From the NCBI RefSeq assembly GCF_949987535.1, contig NC_080078.1, positions 51,610,207-51,674,206 of the forward strand: 64,000 nt of DNA, written 5' to 3'. How positions within the stretch are numbered: the stretch's first letter is position 1; the number at the start of each line of letters is the position of its first letter. Source of the DNA: Balaenoptera acutorostrata (taxonomy: Eukaryota > Chordata > Mammalia > Artiodactyla > Balaenopteridae). The notes below the pieces were generated by a model, which did no database searches, was not told where the DNA came from, and was given only the letters and a program-made list of their open reading frames with translations. The translations under genes and the position numbers were made by a program. Of the stretch, positions 44,416 through 54,450 are shown one piece after another.

Positions 44416-44421
44416 AATAAA
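44416..44421 (+). terminator. JAG1: Distal poly(A) signal AATAAA
   Basis: cttgaataaacaccactgg, followed by a GT-containing region (gcagtgtggactgaattgtttt) suitable as downstream element. Matches the end of human JAG1 mRNA as I recall it. Cleavage is expected near 44438. Confidence 0.75.
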
Positions 44422-44440
44422 CACCACTGGATTAATGGCC

Positions 44441-46080
44441 TGCAGTGTGGACTGAATTGTTTTGAGCACTTGCGGGGAACGCCCACCGCAGTAAAAGGGT
44501 TTTAAATAGCTTGGAATTGGTGCTGGGGGATAAGGAGGGAGCCTGGAGGCTTTCTCTCTTTTTTTTTTCCCCTGGCTGATTGGATGAATGTGGATGTCCT
44601 GCCTTCACTGCAGACCACACCCTTGTGGCTTTTGTGCACCTTGTGCCTCTGGGCTGGTCTCCGCAGGAGGTGGTGGTTACAAGCTTCTGGGGTGAGGGTC
44701 CTTCTGCTCCTCACCACCTTGCTCCTAGGGAGTGCGCGAGTGGCTCCCGTGCGCCCTTGGGGGTGCCGGGTGCCTGGCCTTCCGTGAGGTGCCAGAGCCG
44801 GGCTGCTCCTATCTCTAAAGGGCAGGTAAGCTGTGGTTATTGCTCGTGGCTGCGGGGGGCCAGAGGCCAACAAGCCTGCCCCACATGGCGGGGCGGGGTG
44901 GAGTGGGGGAAGCTTTGCCTCTGGCATCTCGGCACTGAGGGAGGAACCACCAGTGACAGGCACGTGGACAGCTTCCAGCGGCTTTGAGGAGTTGCCAGGA
45001 GTTCCCTCCTCTGGTTAGGAAGCCATAGCTTACCCTCCTCGGAGCTGTGACACCTAGGCTGTCACCCCCCTCCAGTCTTCATAGGATAACTCCAGCTGGA
45101 GGGATGAACTGAGCGGAGGGAAAAGCTACGGGGATGTTTATCTTTCTTCATTCTTGGGAAGCTTCTCTTTCTACCAGGCTAGGAGGTGTGTACGGATGGG
45201 CATCTTGGTTAAGAATGGATGGCGGGTTGAAGTGTCCCTGGTTCCTTGTGCACGAGCGGAGGCCACCAGGGGAATCGGTCTGGGACAGAGTTTTGGCTTG
45301 GGGAGGGAGCACGAAGGACCTGGACTGTGACGGGTCTGGGTTTCCATGGTGTCTCCCTGTCCTGGTACGGCACCCTCCCCCCCATCACTGCTCTGCGGGG
45401 TCGGGTCAGAGGGAGGGAGCAGTGCTTTCCTGCTACAGACCCCACGAGCAGGACAGTCTGAGTTCAAATGCTACCTTGCCCTGGTGGTTTGTAAATTTGG
45501 ATTCTGCAGGACCCAGAATTCCCTGGGTAGTTGCCAAAGGCTTGTGTGCCAAGAAGAAAGTTTAATGAGCCTCTGCAATTCTTTATTCCAGGAGGGAAAT
45601 GATCTTGTGATTGTTATTTTTAAGGAGCCTTCTATGCAGGACACGCTGGGTAGTGGAAAGGATGAGATGGTCTCATCTGGACACGGCTCAAAGCCAGGAC
45701 CTTGGTCGTTAAAGGGCGGTTGTCCCCTTTCTCCAGGCCCTGGTTATCCTGGGGGCAGGAATGTGCAAAAGAAGGGACTTAGAACCTTCCCCGTCCCCTG
45801 GGAATGTTCTGTGCTCTCTGTAAGCAGGCCCTGGAAAAGGAAGAATTTTCCGTCCAGAAACATGGCTAACTAGAACTCCAGCATTAGAACATATATATAC
45901 CATGAAACTCCGGGAAAGCATCAGCTCAAAGTTGGTTGCTTTAGGACGGGACACTGTCCTGGGATTCTAGACCTATGTAACACGGAGTTAGAACGGGGGG
46001 GGTATATCTTAACTAAAAGCCCAGTGAGACTGGGTGATGAGCAGAAGCGGAACTTGTAAGCTGGGGCGGGGGGGGGGGGT
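44441..46080. other. Downstream flank, no gene seen
   Basis: Moderately GC-rich unique sequence with a T-run near 44560-44569. Open frames up to 175 codons (45346-45873) show no domain. The human JAG1 neighbourhood is a gene desert on this side, which agrees with what is seen here. Confidence 0.5.
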
Positions 46081-46215
46081 GGTTCTCTTAAATGCAGAGT
46101 CCCAGGCCTGGCCCATGATTCATAAGCGGGGCCTGGGAACCTGTATTTTCAACAAGCTGTCCCCTCCTCCCCCAATCCTCCCTGGTTTAGGTACAGCAAA
46201 CTTTGAGAACAGCTT
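46060..46215. mobile_element. G-run plus MER20-like relic
   Basis: A run of about 13 G residues (46066-46078) precedes a diverged MER-type block: cccaggcctggcccatgatt, gggcctgggaacctgtattt, tcaacaagctgtcccc, agcaaactttgagaacagc. Family assignment is weak. Confidence 0.4.
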
Positions 46216-47834
46216 CACTAACATACTAATGTACAAGCTCTTCCATTAATTCCAAGGCTTTTCCTCCTTGTTAAACTGAATTAAGTAGTCTGGAAGCTGG
46301 TTTGTTGCTCAATTGCCACCTGACATCATTTTTAAGTAAATTAATGACACCGCCCCTTGAACAAGTTGTGGTGTAAGAGCTTCATTTTATTGGCTGATCT
46401 GAGGGGGTCAGTGAGTCAAAGTTAACTTATTTGGTAATATTTCTTAGGTAGCAAAGAGCCCAAGGAACCAGATTGTGGGTTTCCCACATTTCTGAACAGC
46501 ATACACCTGTCGACCCCAAAGTGAGCAAGTGTGCGGCTAAAAACCAGTTGCCTTTAAAGAAAAAAAAAGAAAAAGTCCCACCGGCCTGCAGAGGTTTGCA
46601 ACTTGGGCTGAGCAAAGTTCCAGCAAAGTTTCCGCTTCGACGGCGGCTTTCTTTCTTGCCTCTACTGGGAATGAGAAACAGGAGTTCAGAGGTTCCCGGG
46701 CTGGGAAGACACACAAGTACTGGGTTATGGGAAGTCTCCTCCTGCTAATGTGTATTTATACTTTGCAAACTCTGATTCATCTGAGCATTGAAACAGAAAT
46801 CTGCTTCCTGAGGTTCTGTTTTTAAATAGATAGTTTGCAAAAACAACAATTATTTTTCTTAACATTTTTTTTCCCATCCCACAAGCAGCTAAACATGCCG
46901 GCTCGGGCTATGTCAGGCTCCAACTATGCCAACAGACAGCTTGGTCATCAGAGGTAGGAGGGTGCCCCGAGGCCGTTCCGTGGGGTTCTGGCCCCAGAAG
47001 TCTTAAAAACAAAGTTTAGAAACCATTAGGGCAATCGTGTTGTGTCACTTTAAGTCCATGAGATATTCCTGGGTCTGTTAAGAATAACGAATTTCCCTTT
47101 GTGAACAACTGCCTTCTGATGGTGGTTAAAAGTAAGGGCAAGTGGGGGTGATGCTCGCAGGGCTGTGGGTGCCGCTGCCTGGCACAGACGGGCCTGCACA
47201 CCTGCACGGCACCCTCTGAGATCGTGTCACGAGGGTGCGGCTCCCTGGCTTTGGACATGAATTCTACCTGTGTCACTTGCTCCCGCATGCCAGGCACAGC
47301 CTCCTGGCTGACAGTGTGTTTCTTTCAAGTCCCAGGCGGCTTTTACAAGTCTTAAATTCTGTATCATTATGCACGGGCCCAGTATTAACCTGTGATATGA
47401 AAGTTGGGGAAATTAACTTGGATAGTAAAGGCTCTTAAACCCAATGAGGACCTTGAATCGAGGCCTCCCCGCCGTCCCGCCCCGCCCCCTGCAACTGTCC
47501 ACATCAGGACACCCAAGGGTTGAATTACGCCGAGAGCAAAAGCAGATGCCAGCAACATGAAAGTAACAGCTTTGTTTCAAAGAGAAGCTCTCCTGGCAGG
47601 GACAGTGGGGCTCCTCCACGATCCCCAGGGGAACACAAGTTAGCAGCTGGCTTCCTAATGACTACTCAGCACCCAGACGGGTTGGCCCTCGGCTCTGTTT
47701 TGCACCTGAAGAGTGAAAAGCTGCTTTCCTTCATCCTTTCTGAGAAATGTGCAGTTGAAAAGCCTTCACTGGAGACTCGCCGGGTATTAATGCAATCGGT
47801 GACCTTACCAGTGAAAGGATCCATCCCTCCTTAC

Positions 47835-47940
47835 TTTCCCAGAAGGGGAAGCTGAGGCCTAGAGAGGATCAGGGACCTGTCCCAGGCCACACAGAGTTAG
47901 CAAGAGCCAGGACTAGAACCTGGGGCTCCTGCTAGCTGGG
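47835..47940 (-). mobile_element. MIR relic
   Basis: Reverse-complement MIR core: ggggaagctgaggcctagag, aggatcagggacctgtccca, ggccacacagagttagcaag, agccaggactagaacctggg. Well preserved over about 100 bp. Confidence 0.75.
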
Positions 47941-48564
47941 CTGCTGCGTTTTCTGCGTCTTTCGGGGATTTGCCAGGTTTATGTCCAGATCCTGCCCTGG
48001 ATGTGAGTTTCAAAGGTAAAGAATTGGGAGATCAGCAATTAACAAAAAGGGAGGCTGCAGGAAGCTGCTGTAAAGACAGTGGCGTTGATCTGAGCTGTGC
48101 CTCCTCTGGGCTTTGCCTAGAAAGTGACATCTTTATAAATCCGTGAGCAACAGATATTTTCCAAACCAAAGGCAGATGAAGACGCATCCCTTCGGAGATG
48201 ATTTCCTTGTTCTTGGGCAGCTTCACATGTCCTTTTTAGTTTCTGCTTCATAGAATTAGAAGATGAATCGCAGGAAAAGAGGCTCAGAAAGGAAAGCAAG
48301 TGACAGCCCCCTATATCCTACTCCTCCCTGTGCGTTGCACACATGTGCACGCCCTTCCACAGGGGTTTTCAGGATGATCACGACGCTCTCAGTGTCTGAG
48401 GCAGTTGGGAGGGTGCCGGCCAGTCAGGTGATTTGCAATTACAACAGGCCTCCTCTCACACCCCCTAACCACGCTTGCCTCCTGGGCAGGCTACGTCCAG
48501 GTTATGGAGCCAAAAGCCCCTGAGCAGCTAAAAAGATGAAAAGCCAAGGCAGTTGAACATGATG

Positions 48565-48606
48565 CCACGCCACGACGGGGTGCAGCCACGCCACGACGGG
48601 GTGCAG
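48565..48606 (+). repeat. Perfect 21-bp tandem duplication
   Basis: Two identical adjoining copies (48565-48585 and 48586-48606) of a unit that begins ccacgccacgacggggt and ends gcag. Each unit itself contains a ccacg repeat. CpG-rich with no sequence decay between copies, so a recent or still variable minisatellite. Confidence 0.9.
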
Positions 48607-49144
48607 CGGGGCTGGCACAGACGCACCTGGGAATTTCTGGAACCGCCCGTGGGCCGCTCTGCCTCTTCCACCAACACCTGTGCTCTCCCCACCCGCCGAG
48701 GAGGGATGGGAGCGGGTCCCACATCTCTAACCTGTTTGTCATGTTGGGGAGGCCAGAATTAGGCGTAGTATGCTAAAGTTTCCTATGCGCTGAGGCACCA
48801 GCGCCGACCAATTCGGGAAAACTCCATCCTGGGGACAGAAATGTCACCCCTCCAAGTTCAGGACATGGACAACCAGATACCCTCAGGGGGCTCTCTGGCT
48901 TGGCAGGGATGGTTTTTGGAAGTGTTTTTGAAAGAATCCAAGGCACAAAACAGAAAGGAAGGGCACAAATGTGAAACAGCTACAGTTTTGCACAGAACTA
49001 AGGACATGGTGGCTGAGATGTGAAGGAAAGGGAGTGGGAGGGGCAAGTCAGGCCTCCCCACCCCCTCTGCCCTCCCAGCACCCAAGGCCGGTAACTCGGC
49101 CTTTGCTTCCTGTGCATTCTTGGTCCAACACTCAACAAAAGAGG

Positions 49145-49845
49145 CCCTGAACAGGATGTAAATTGATGCAGCCACTATGGAAGACAGTCTGGAGGTTCCT
49201 TAAAAAACTAAAAATAGAGCTAACCATATGATCCAGCAATCTTACTCCTGGGCATACATCTGGAAAAGATGAAAACTATAATTCGAAAAGATACATGCAC
49301 GTAAATGTTCATAGCAGCGCTATTTACAACATCCAAGACATGGAAGCAACCTAAGTGTCCAACAGATGAATGGATAAAGCAGACGTGGTGTATATATATG
49401 CAATGGAATATTACTCAGCCACAAAAAAAGAATGAAATATTGTCATTTGCAGCAACATGGATGGACCTAGAGATTATCACACTAAGTGAAATAAGTCAGA
49501 CAGAGAAAGACAAATATCATATGATATCACTTATATGTGAAATCTAAAAAAAATAATACAAATCAACTTATCTGCAAAACAGAAACAGACTCACAGACAT
49601 AGAAAAGAAACTTATGGCTACGAAAGGCGAAAGGGAAGAGGGAGGGATAAATTAGGAGTATACGATTAAAAGATACATACCACTATATATAAAATAGATA
49701 AACAACAAGGATTTACCGTATCGCACAGGGAACTATATTCAATATCTTGTAATAACCTATAATGGAAAAGCATCTGAAGCTGTACACCTGAAACTAACAC
49801 AATATTATAAGTCAACTATAGTTCAATTTAAATAGATAGAAAGGC
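49145..49845 (+). mobile_element. L1 3' end, cetartiodactyl type (5'-truncated)
   Basis: ORF2 C-terminal and 3' UTR sequence in order: gatgcagccactatggaaga, aaccatatgatccagcaatc, gttcatagcagcgctattta, caatggaatattactcagcc, gcaacatggatggacctaga, actaagtgaaataagtcaga, then the 3' UTR with ctatatataaaatagata and ending cctgaaactaacacaatatt. The ORF2 frame is interrupted. The flanks aaagaggccc and agaaaggccc (49138-49147 and about 49842-49851) may be a decayed TSD. Younger than the other L1 pieces here. Confidence 0.85.
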
Positions 49846-50069
49846 CCAAACATCTCCTCCTGGGTGCTCTGCCACCAACTGGGCCTGTCACTTTCACCTT
49901 CTCGGGCACAGGGCCAGGATGAGCACTGAGCCGTCAGGGGCCTGCACTCTGAAGCTGCACTTCCTTGATTCCCCTGCAGCTATCCCATCCCAACTCCTGG
50001 CGTTAGTATTTTCTGCCTGGGCGGCATGAGGCACACACTAGAGCGGCCCAACAGCAATTTCTGGGCTTT

Positions 50070-50195
50070 GGGTTTGGACAGGCCTGGATTCTAGGCTCTG
50101 CCACTTACCAACTCAGGGAAAGTTTCCAAAATTCTCTGTGCCTCAGTTTCCCCATCTGTGAAATGGTGATAAGAAATGTGTGCCACTGTTAGTAT
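50070..50195 (+). mobile_element. MIR relic
   Basis: MIR core on the + strand: tttggacaggcctggattct, ggctctgccacttaccaact, ctctgtgcctcagtttcccc, atctgtgaaatggtgataag. Clear over about 110 bp. Confidence 0.8.
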
Positions 50196-50369
50196 TCATG
50201 AAAAAGGGCCGCAGGAAGAAAGAACGCTGCTCTCAGTATTTCTCTTAGCATCCCATGAGACCAGAGAGTCCATTAAAAGATGAAGGAATCCAGCTAGATT
50301 TCAGTGACAGCCTCCGCTCTCACCATTGAACTGGGCCCCTGTCAGAGAAGAGCCAAGGGCTGCTGGATC

Positions 50370-50945
50370 TGGTGGTAGATGGCTCCCAAAGACTCCTGGT
50401 CCCTGGTTCTTTGACCAAACCCTAATCTAAGTCCTACTGTGAAGGGATTTTTCAGACCTAATTAAAGTCCCAAATTCAGTTAGCCTTAAAATATGGAGAT
50501 TATCCCAGTGGGGCTGACCTAATCACAGGAGCTTTAAAAGCAGGGAGTTTTCTCAGGCTGGTCACAGAAGGAGAAGTCAGAGAGATTCAAAATATGAAAG
50601 AGATTCAGCACAAGGGGTTTCTCCATGACTGAGATGGAGGGGTAGGCATGTGGCAAGGTCCTGAGAACAGCCAGGAGATGCTGAGCAAACCCCCCGGCCA
50701 ACCCCCAGCAGGACCCCAGGGTTCTTAGTCTCACAGCTGCCAACAACCCAAAGGAGCCTGGAAGTGGGTCTTTCACTAGTCCAGCCTCCAGATGAGGACA
50801 CAGCCCAGCTGACGCCTTGATTCCAGCCTTCTGAGACCCAGAGCGGAGGACCCAGCTAAAAGGTGTCAGGAACCGAGATAATAACTATGTGTTGTTTGAA
50901 GCTGCTAGTTTGTGGTAATTTGTTACGCAGCAACAGCAAACCAGT
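50370..50945 (+). mobile_element. MLT1-like LTR (ERVL-MaLR class) relic
   Basis: Features of the MLT1 LTR group in order: ggctcccaaagactcctggt, aatatggagattatcccagt, ggggctgacctaatcacagg, ccttgattccagccttctga, gacccagagcggag, and the end atgtgttgtttgaagctgct, agtttgtggtaatttgttac. Solitary LTR without internal region; an ancient endogenous retrovirus-like relic with no coding capacity. Confidence 0.6.
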
Positions 50946-51094
50946 GCAGGCCTCTTGTAAAGGGGATGGCACCAGGCCGTGTCTGGTGTGGGTGCTATAC
51001 CGTATTTGGTGCTGACGATATAAATCGTGGACTTTTTCCTGGATCAGTTCAGTGTCTGCTACCAGTGTTGCAGATAGAAAAGCTCATTTAAGAC

Positions 51095-51426
51095 AAGAAT
51101 AAACTACAGGGCTTCCCTGGTGGCGCTGTGGTTAAGAATCTACCTGCCAATGCAGGGGACACAGGTTCGATCCCTGGTCTGGGAAGATCCCACATGCCGC
51201 GGAGCAACTAAGCCCGTGAGCCAAAACTACTGAGCCTGCGCGTCTGGAGCCTGTGCTCCGCAACAAGAGAGGCCGCGATAGTGAGAGGCCCACGCACCGC
51301 GATGAAGAGTGTCCCCCGCTCTCCGCAAGGGGAGAAAGCCCTCGCACAGAAACGAAGACTCAACACAGCCAAAAATAAATAAATAAATAGATTTATAAAA
51401 AAAAAAAAAAAAGAATAAACTACAGG
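51095..51426 (+). mobile_element. Full-length CHR-2 SINE with perfect 16-bp TSD
   Basis: The body 51111-51410 has the tRNA-derived head (gcttccctggtggcgctgtg), B box (ggttcgatccctggtctggg), the long CHR-2 body of actactgagcctgcgcgtct-type repeats, and the tail ccaaaaataaataaataa plus an A15 run. Identical duplications aagaataaactacagg at 51095-51110 and 51411-51426. The perfect TSD marks it as the youngest dated insertion in the window. Confidence 0.93.
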
Positions 51427-53995
51427 ATCACAAAAAATCTTGGTGCCCAATTAAATTCTACAACAGTGTGTGGTCTGAGAACGTAGATGACTCACTATAG
51501 CCTCTAAACCATACTAATAGAACATAGTTCTTCCATATCCATCCTCTTCACTGTTTTATAAGATTAAGGCCAAACAAGGTAAGCTCAGGTGCCTGGCCTT
51601 GCAGGACTCCAGGACACACCGTCTTGGGCCAGTTTTCTCTCCTCATGAAACGTGATAATGTCTGACTCCTGTTTCCTTGCTGATGCTTTCAGTGGACTGG
51701 ACGTCTCAGGATCACTTCGTAATGCCTTCCCCTGTAGGGATATTCCTTCCCTGGCTGTCCTCACTGAGCTGTGACCCTCTCCTCTGCACTGAAAGGGGCT
51801 AAATGTCGAGCCCAACTTTCTCTCCCACCATCTCCTCTCTCCTCAGTTTGTGCTCTGATGGTGGGCGCTGGCCTGGGTGGGCATGCAAAGCCAGTGGCAG
51901 AAAGTGAAGATTCTCTCAAGTATGGTGCGCTTTTCTAAAACATTACTAGGACCTAGAATTAGACCTTACGATCATGAGGAACAACAGCCAGAGTCGTTTC
52001 TACAACCAGGACCCAGAACATGCGATTTGATAAACTGGTACTGAGAAACACTGTCTTCAAGAGAAAGGAAGGCCAATTTGATGTAGAAAATTCACAGATG
52101 GACTGAGAGTCTGCTTGTCTTTGAGCCTGTACAGAGACTTCAGGTGAGATCCAGAAGGTTCTTCCAGCTGGAGATTCTTATTAGCATCAAAACAAGAACT
52201 CCAACAGCACACCCCCTGCAGTTCTGACACAGAGAGCACTTCTTCCCACTGGAGAGCTACCTGAGGATGCTTTTCTAGCTGCCCCGGGCTCTGCCCAGGT
52301 AGGCTCCACCCTGCTCTACAGGTCGCTGAGCTGAGCAGGAGGCGCTGGGGAAAGGCTCACAGGCAAGCATTTTAAGGAGAATATATTACACAAAGCAAAG
52401 CAGGATTGCCGTTTCACAAGCCCCCATTCGCGCTGACATCATTTCGGGAAGGTCTTCCAGGCCCCTCCCACCGGGACACATTCCAAACGCACAGCCCGTG
52501 TGTCATGTCAGGCCTGGAGGTCGCCCTAATTTACCATTCCCCCTCCTCCCACCGACAACAGGAATGGATGGGCTGGTCTTAGTCCTCCCAGGCACCCACA
52601 GTGGGTTCGGGAAAGAGCCCTCCACATTCTTCTCACCAGCTGAGCATGTGAAGGAGGAACTGAAAAGGCCTTAGGAGCCACTGGGCCCAGAAAAACCCCC
52701 TTGCCAATCCATCACCTGCCTCCTCTGGAGAAGGGTCTGCCTGTCCATCCTGCAAATCCAGGGGCACGTGGAGAGAGGGGTGTGAGGCAGTGGGGGAAGT
52801 GAGGGCTGAGGCTGTGTCCCGGAGTGTGTGTGTGTCCATGTGTGTCCACCAGTGTGTGTATCCATGTGTGTGTGTCCGTGTGTGCGTCGATATGTGTACG
52901 TGTCCGTGTGTATGTCTATGAGTGCGTGTGTCCACAAGTGTGTGTCTGTGTGTGTCCGTGAGTGTGTGCGTCGATGTGTGTGTCTAAGCGCAGAGACAGG
53001 ACTGGTAACAGAAGAACAGGCAAGAGGGCGTGGGAGACTGGGCCCTTATTTATAAAAGCTCTTCTGCCCTGAAGCAAGTCAAACTCCCTGCTGAGAAGCT
53101 GCTTTTTCTTCCTCCCTTTTGAGTCTTCTTGCTGAACTGACCTCTCCCCCGCAGAGGTCAGGGCTCTGCTCACCCTGGGCACCTCGCCTTCTGGGGCTGG
53201 ATCGCCTTGGAAGCCCACAGAGGAGAGAATTCTTCAGCTCTAATTTCTGAGAGAAAAAGCTATAGTAAATCTCGTGAAGAAGCTGTGTTTTTTTTTTTTT
53301 TTTAAAGAAATATATGCACGTTATGATCTTTGGGGAACTGTGGAAAGAACAGAAAGCAAACATGAAAGCTGTACATCACCGGAGTCTCCTCCCACAGCCT
53401 GCTTCACCACCTAAAATAAATCAGTGTGGGTAATGAATGAGGTTTTAAGAAATGTAACTGAACTTAAAATACAAGGTCAGCATCTCATCCTAGGTAATCC
53501 TTTAGAGGATGAGAAATTCTCCTGATTTTCCCACAGGGTTATTTCAGATGCGCTTTCTGAGCCAAACTATTTTAAAAGCGTTCTTTCTTCCACTACCCTG
53601 CCAAATGTGAACTTGAGATTCACACGCACTTTTCGAGAGCTTATTAACGATATTAATGATCGTGGATCAAAGGCAAACCCCAGACAATTATTTAGGTGCT
53701 TTAAAAACTCATCTTCTGTACGAGGGTAACAATTTCTCAGTGCTGGCAAAGATGAAGGTAGCCTCATGTGTCGGGTCTAAAGCAGCAGAAGTAACGTAGG
53801 GGGCCTTCGGGAGAAAAGAGAACACGTCCCTTGTAGGATTAAAACTTACGCCTATTGATACCTTGTCACCTAAGCCCTTCCCATTTGTTTGAAAGTAGGC
53901 CCATTTCTCATTTGCAGAAAGCCTCTCTTCTAAAGGATACTCAGCTCTTCGCAGACCCTGCCTCTTTTAACATCCAGTTAAACACACTCAAACCT
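51427..53995. other. Downstream flank, no gene seen
   Basis: Unique sequence with one GT-rich simple repeat (52824-52990) and a T-run (53286-53303). No exon or RNA gene recognised. Confidence 0.5.
52824..52990 (+). repeat. Imperfect GT-rich minisatellite
   Basis: About 165 bp of (TG)n interrupted by regular tcc, tcg and tat inserts, giving roughly 12-24 bp variant units such as gtgtgtccatgtgtg and gtgtccgtgtgtgcgtc. Read as protein it gives artificial Cys/Val or His/Thr repeats. Confidence 0.8.
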
Positions 53996-54139
53996 CCACC
54001 GCCACTTTTATTTTTTGGCCACGTCTCACGGCTTGCGGGATCTTAGTTCCCCAACCAGGGGTCCAACCCGTGACCCCTGCAGTGGAAGCGCGGAGTCTTA
54101 ACCACTGAATGGCCAGGGAAGTCCCCACCCGCGCTTTTA
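53996..54139 (-). mobile_element. Short CHR-type SINE, antisense, with TSD
   Basis: The body 54011-54124 is the complement of a CHR SINE: tttttggccacgtctcacgg, ttagttccccaaccaggggt, ccaacccgtgacccctgcag, gtcttaaccactgaatggcc, agggaagtcc. The flanking 15-mers (53996-54010 and 54125-54139, both ending cttttа-type sequence ctttta) agree at 12 of 15 positions, indicating an older insertion. Confidence 0.85.
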
Positions 54140-54145
54140 AACAAT

Positions 54146-54250
54146 AGTTCTTAACTATGGCATCTCATGAGAACTTGAGGAGCTTTTAAAACTGCCAATG
54201 CCTAGGCCAATAGAAGCTACCCAGGTAATTCCAATTTCAGTGTCAAGAAC
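54146..54250. mobile_element. MER5A-like relic
   Basis: atagttcttaactatggcat, ctcatgagaacttgaggagc, ttttaaaactgccaatgcct, aggccaatagaagct, acccaggtaattccaatttc: inner order of a MER5A element with decayed ends. Sits just beside the antisense CHR SINE. Confidence 0.45.
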
Positions 54251-54339
54251 CCATTTTTAAACGGATGGTGAAATTAATACACGGAGTGGTACGCTTACCT
54301 CGGGGCTCTATGGAGCCAAGTGTTGCACTTAAACTATCA

Positions 54340-54450
54340 GAGATTATTTGACAGATGAAGAAACTGAGGCCCGGGAGGTTAAGTGACTTGTCCCCAAATA
54401 CATGAACCAATTGGTGGTAAAACAGCAGGGCTGTCAGCAGCACCAGGCAG
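54340..54450 (-). mobile_element. MIR relic
   Basis: Reverse-complement MIR core: ttgacagatgaagaaactga, ggcccgggaggttaagtgac, ttgtccccaaatacatgaac. Confidence 0.7.

Larger units (their letters stand above)
42668..44440 (+). other. JAG1: JAG1 3' UTR
   Basis: About 1.77 kb, strongly AT-rich after 42980. Contains several ATTTA pentamers (42993-42997, 42999-43003, 43118-43122, 43282-43286, 43328-43332, 44128-44132), a long T-run (about 43503-43528) and further T-rich sequence to 43620. The end is set by the AATAAA at 44416-44421 and by the agreement of the final sequence (gaataaacaccactggatta) with the known end of human JAG1 mRNA as I recall it. Confidence 0.85.
46216..49144. other. Downstream flank, no gene seen
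   Basis: Unique sequence apart from a MIR fragment (47835-47940) and the 21-bp tandem duplication (48565-48606). The 46270-46460 and 46830-46880 stretches are AT-rich. No exon or RNA gene recognised. Confidence 0.5.

Noticed and set aside
45430..45500. Possible MIR fragment (gtctgagttcaaatgctacc)
   Set aside because: The match is limited to a single short block and could be chance, so it was not listed as a feature.
49305..49547. 80-codon frame resembling reverse-transcriptase C terminus
   Set aside because: It is the remnant of L1 ORF2 inside the 5'-truncated L1 at 49145-49845 and not an independent gene.
51111..51190. Possible tRNA gene (A/B-box-like motifs)
   Set aside because: The motifs belong to the tRNA-derived head of the CHR-2 SINE; there is no intact cloverleaf or CCA-ready acceptor stem. 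The same holds for the copies at 7410, 31532, 54011 and 63721.
52633..53055. Frames encoding Cys/Val or His/Thr repeats
   Set aside because: They are translations of the GT-rich minisatellite, not a protein gene.
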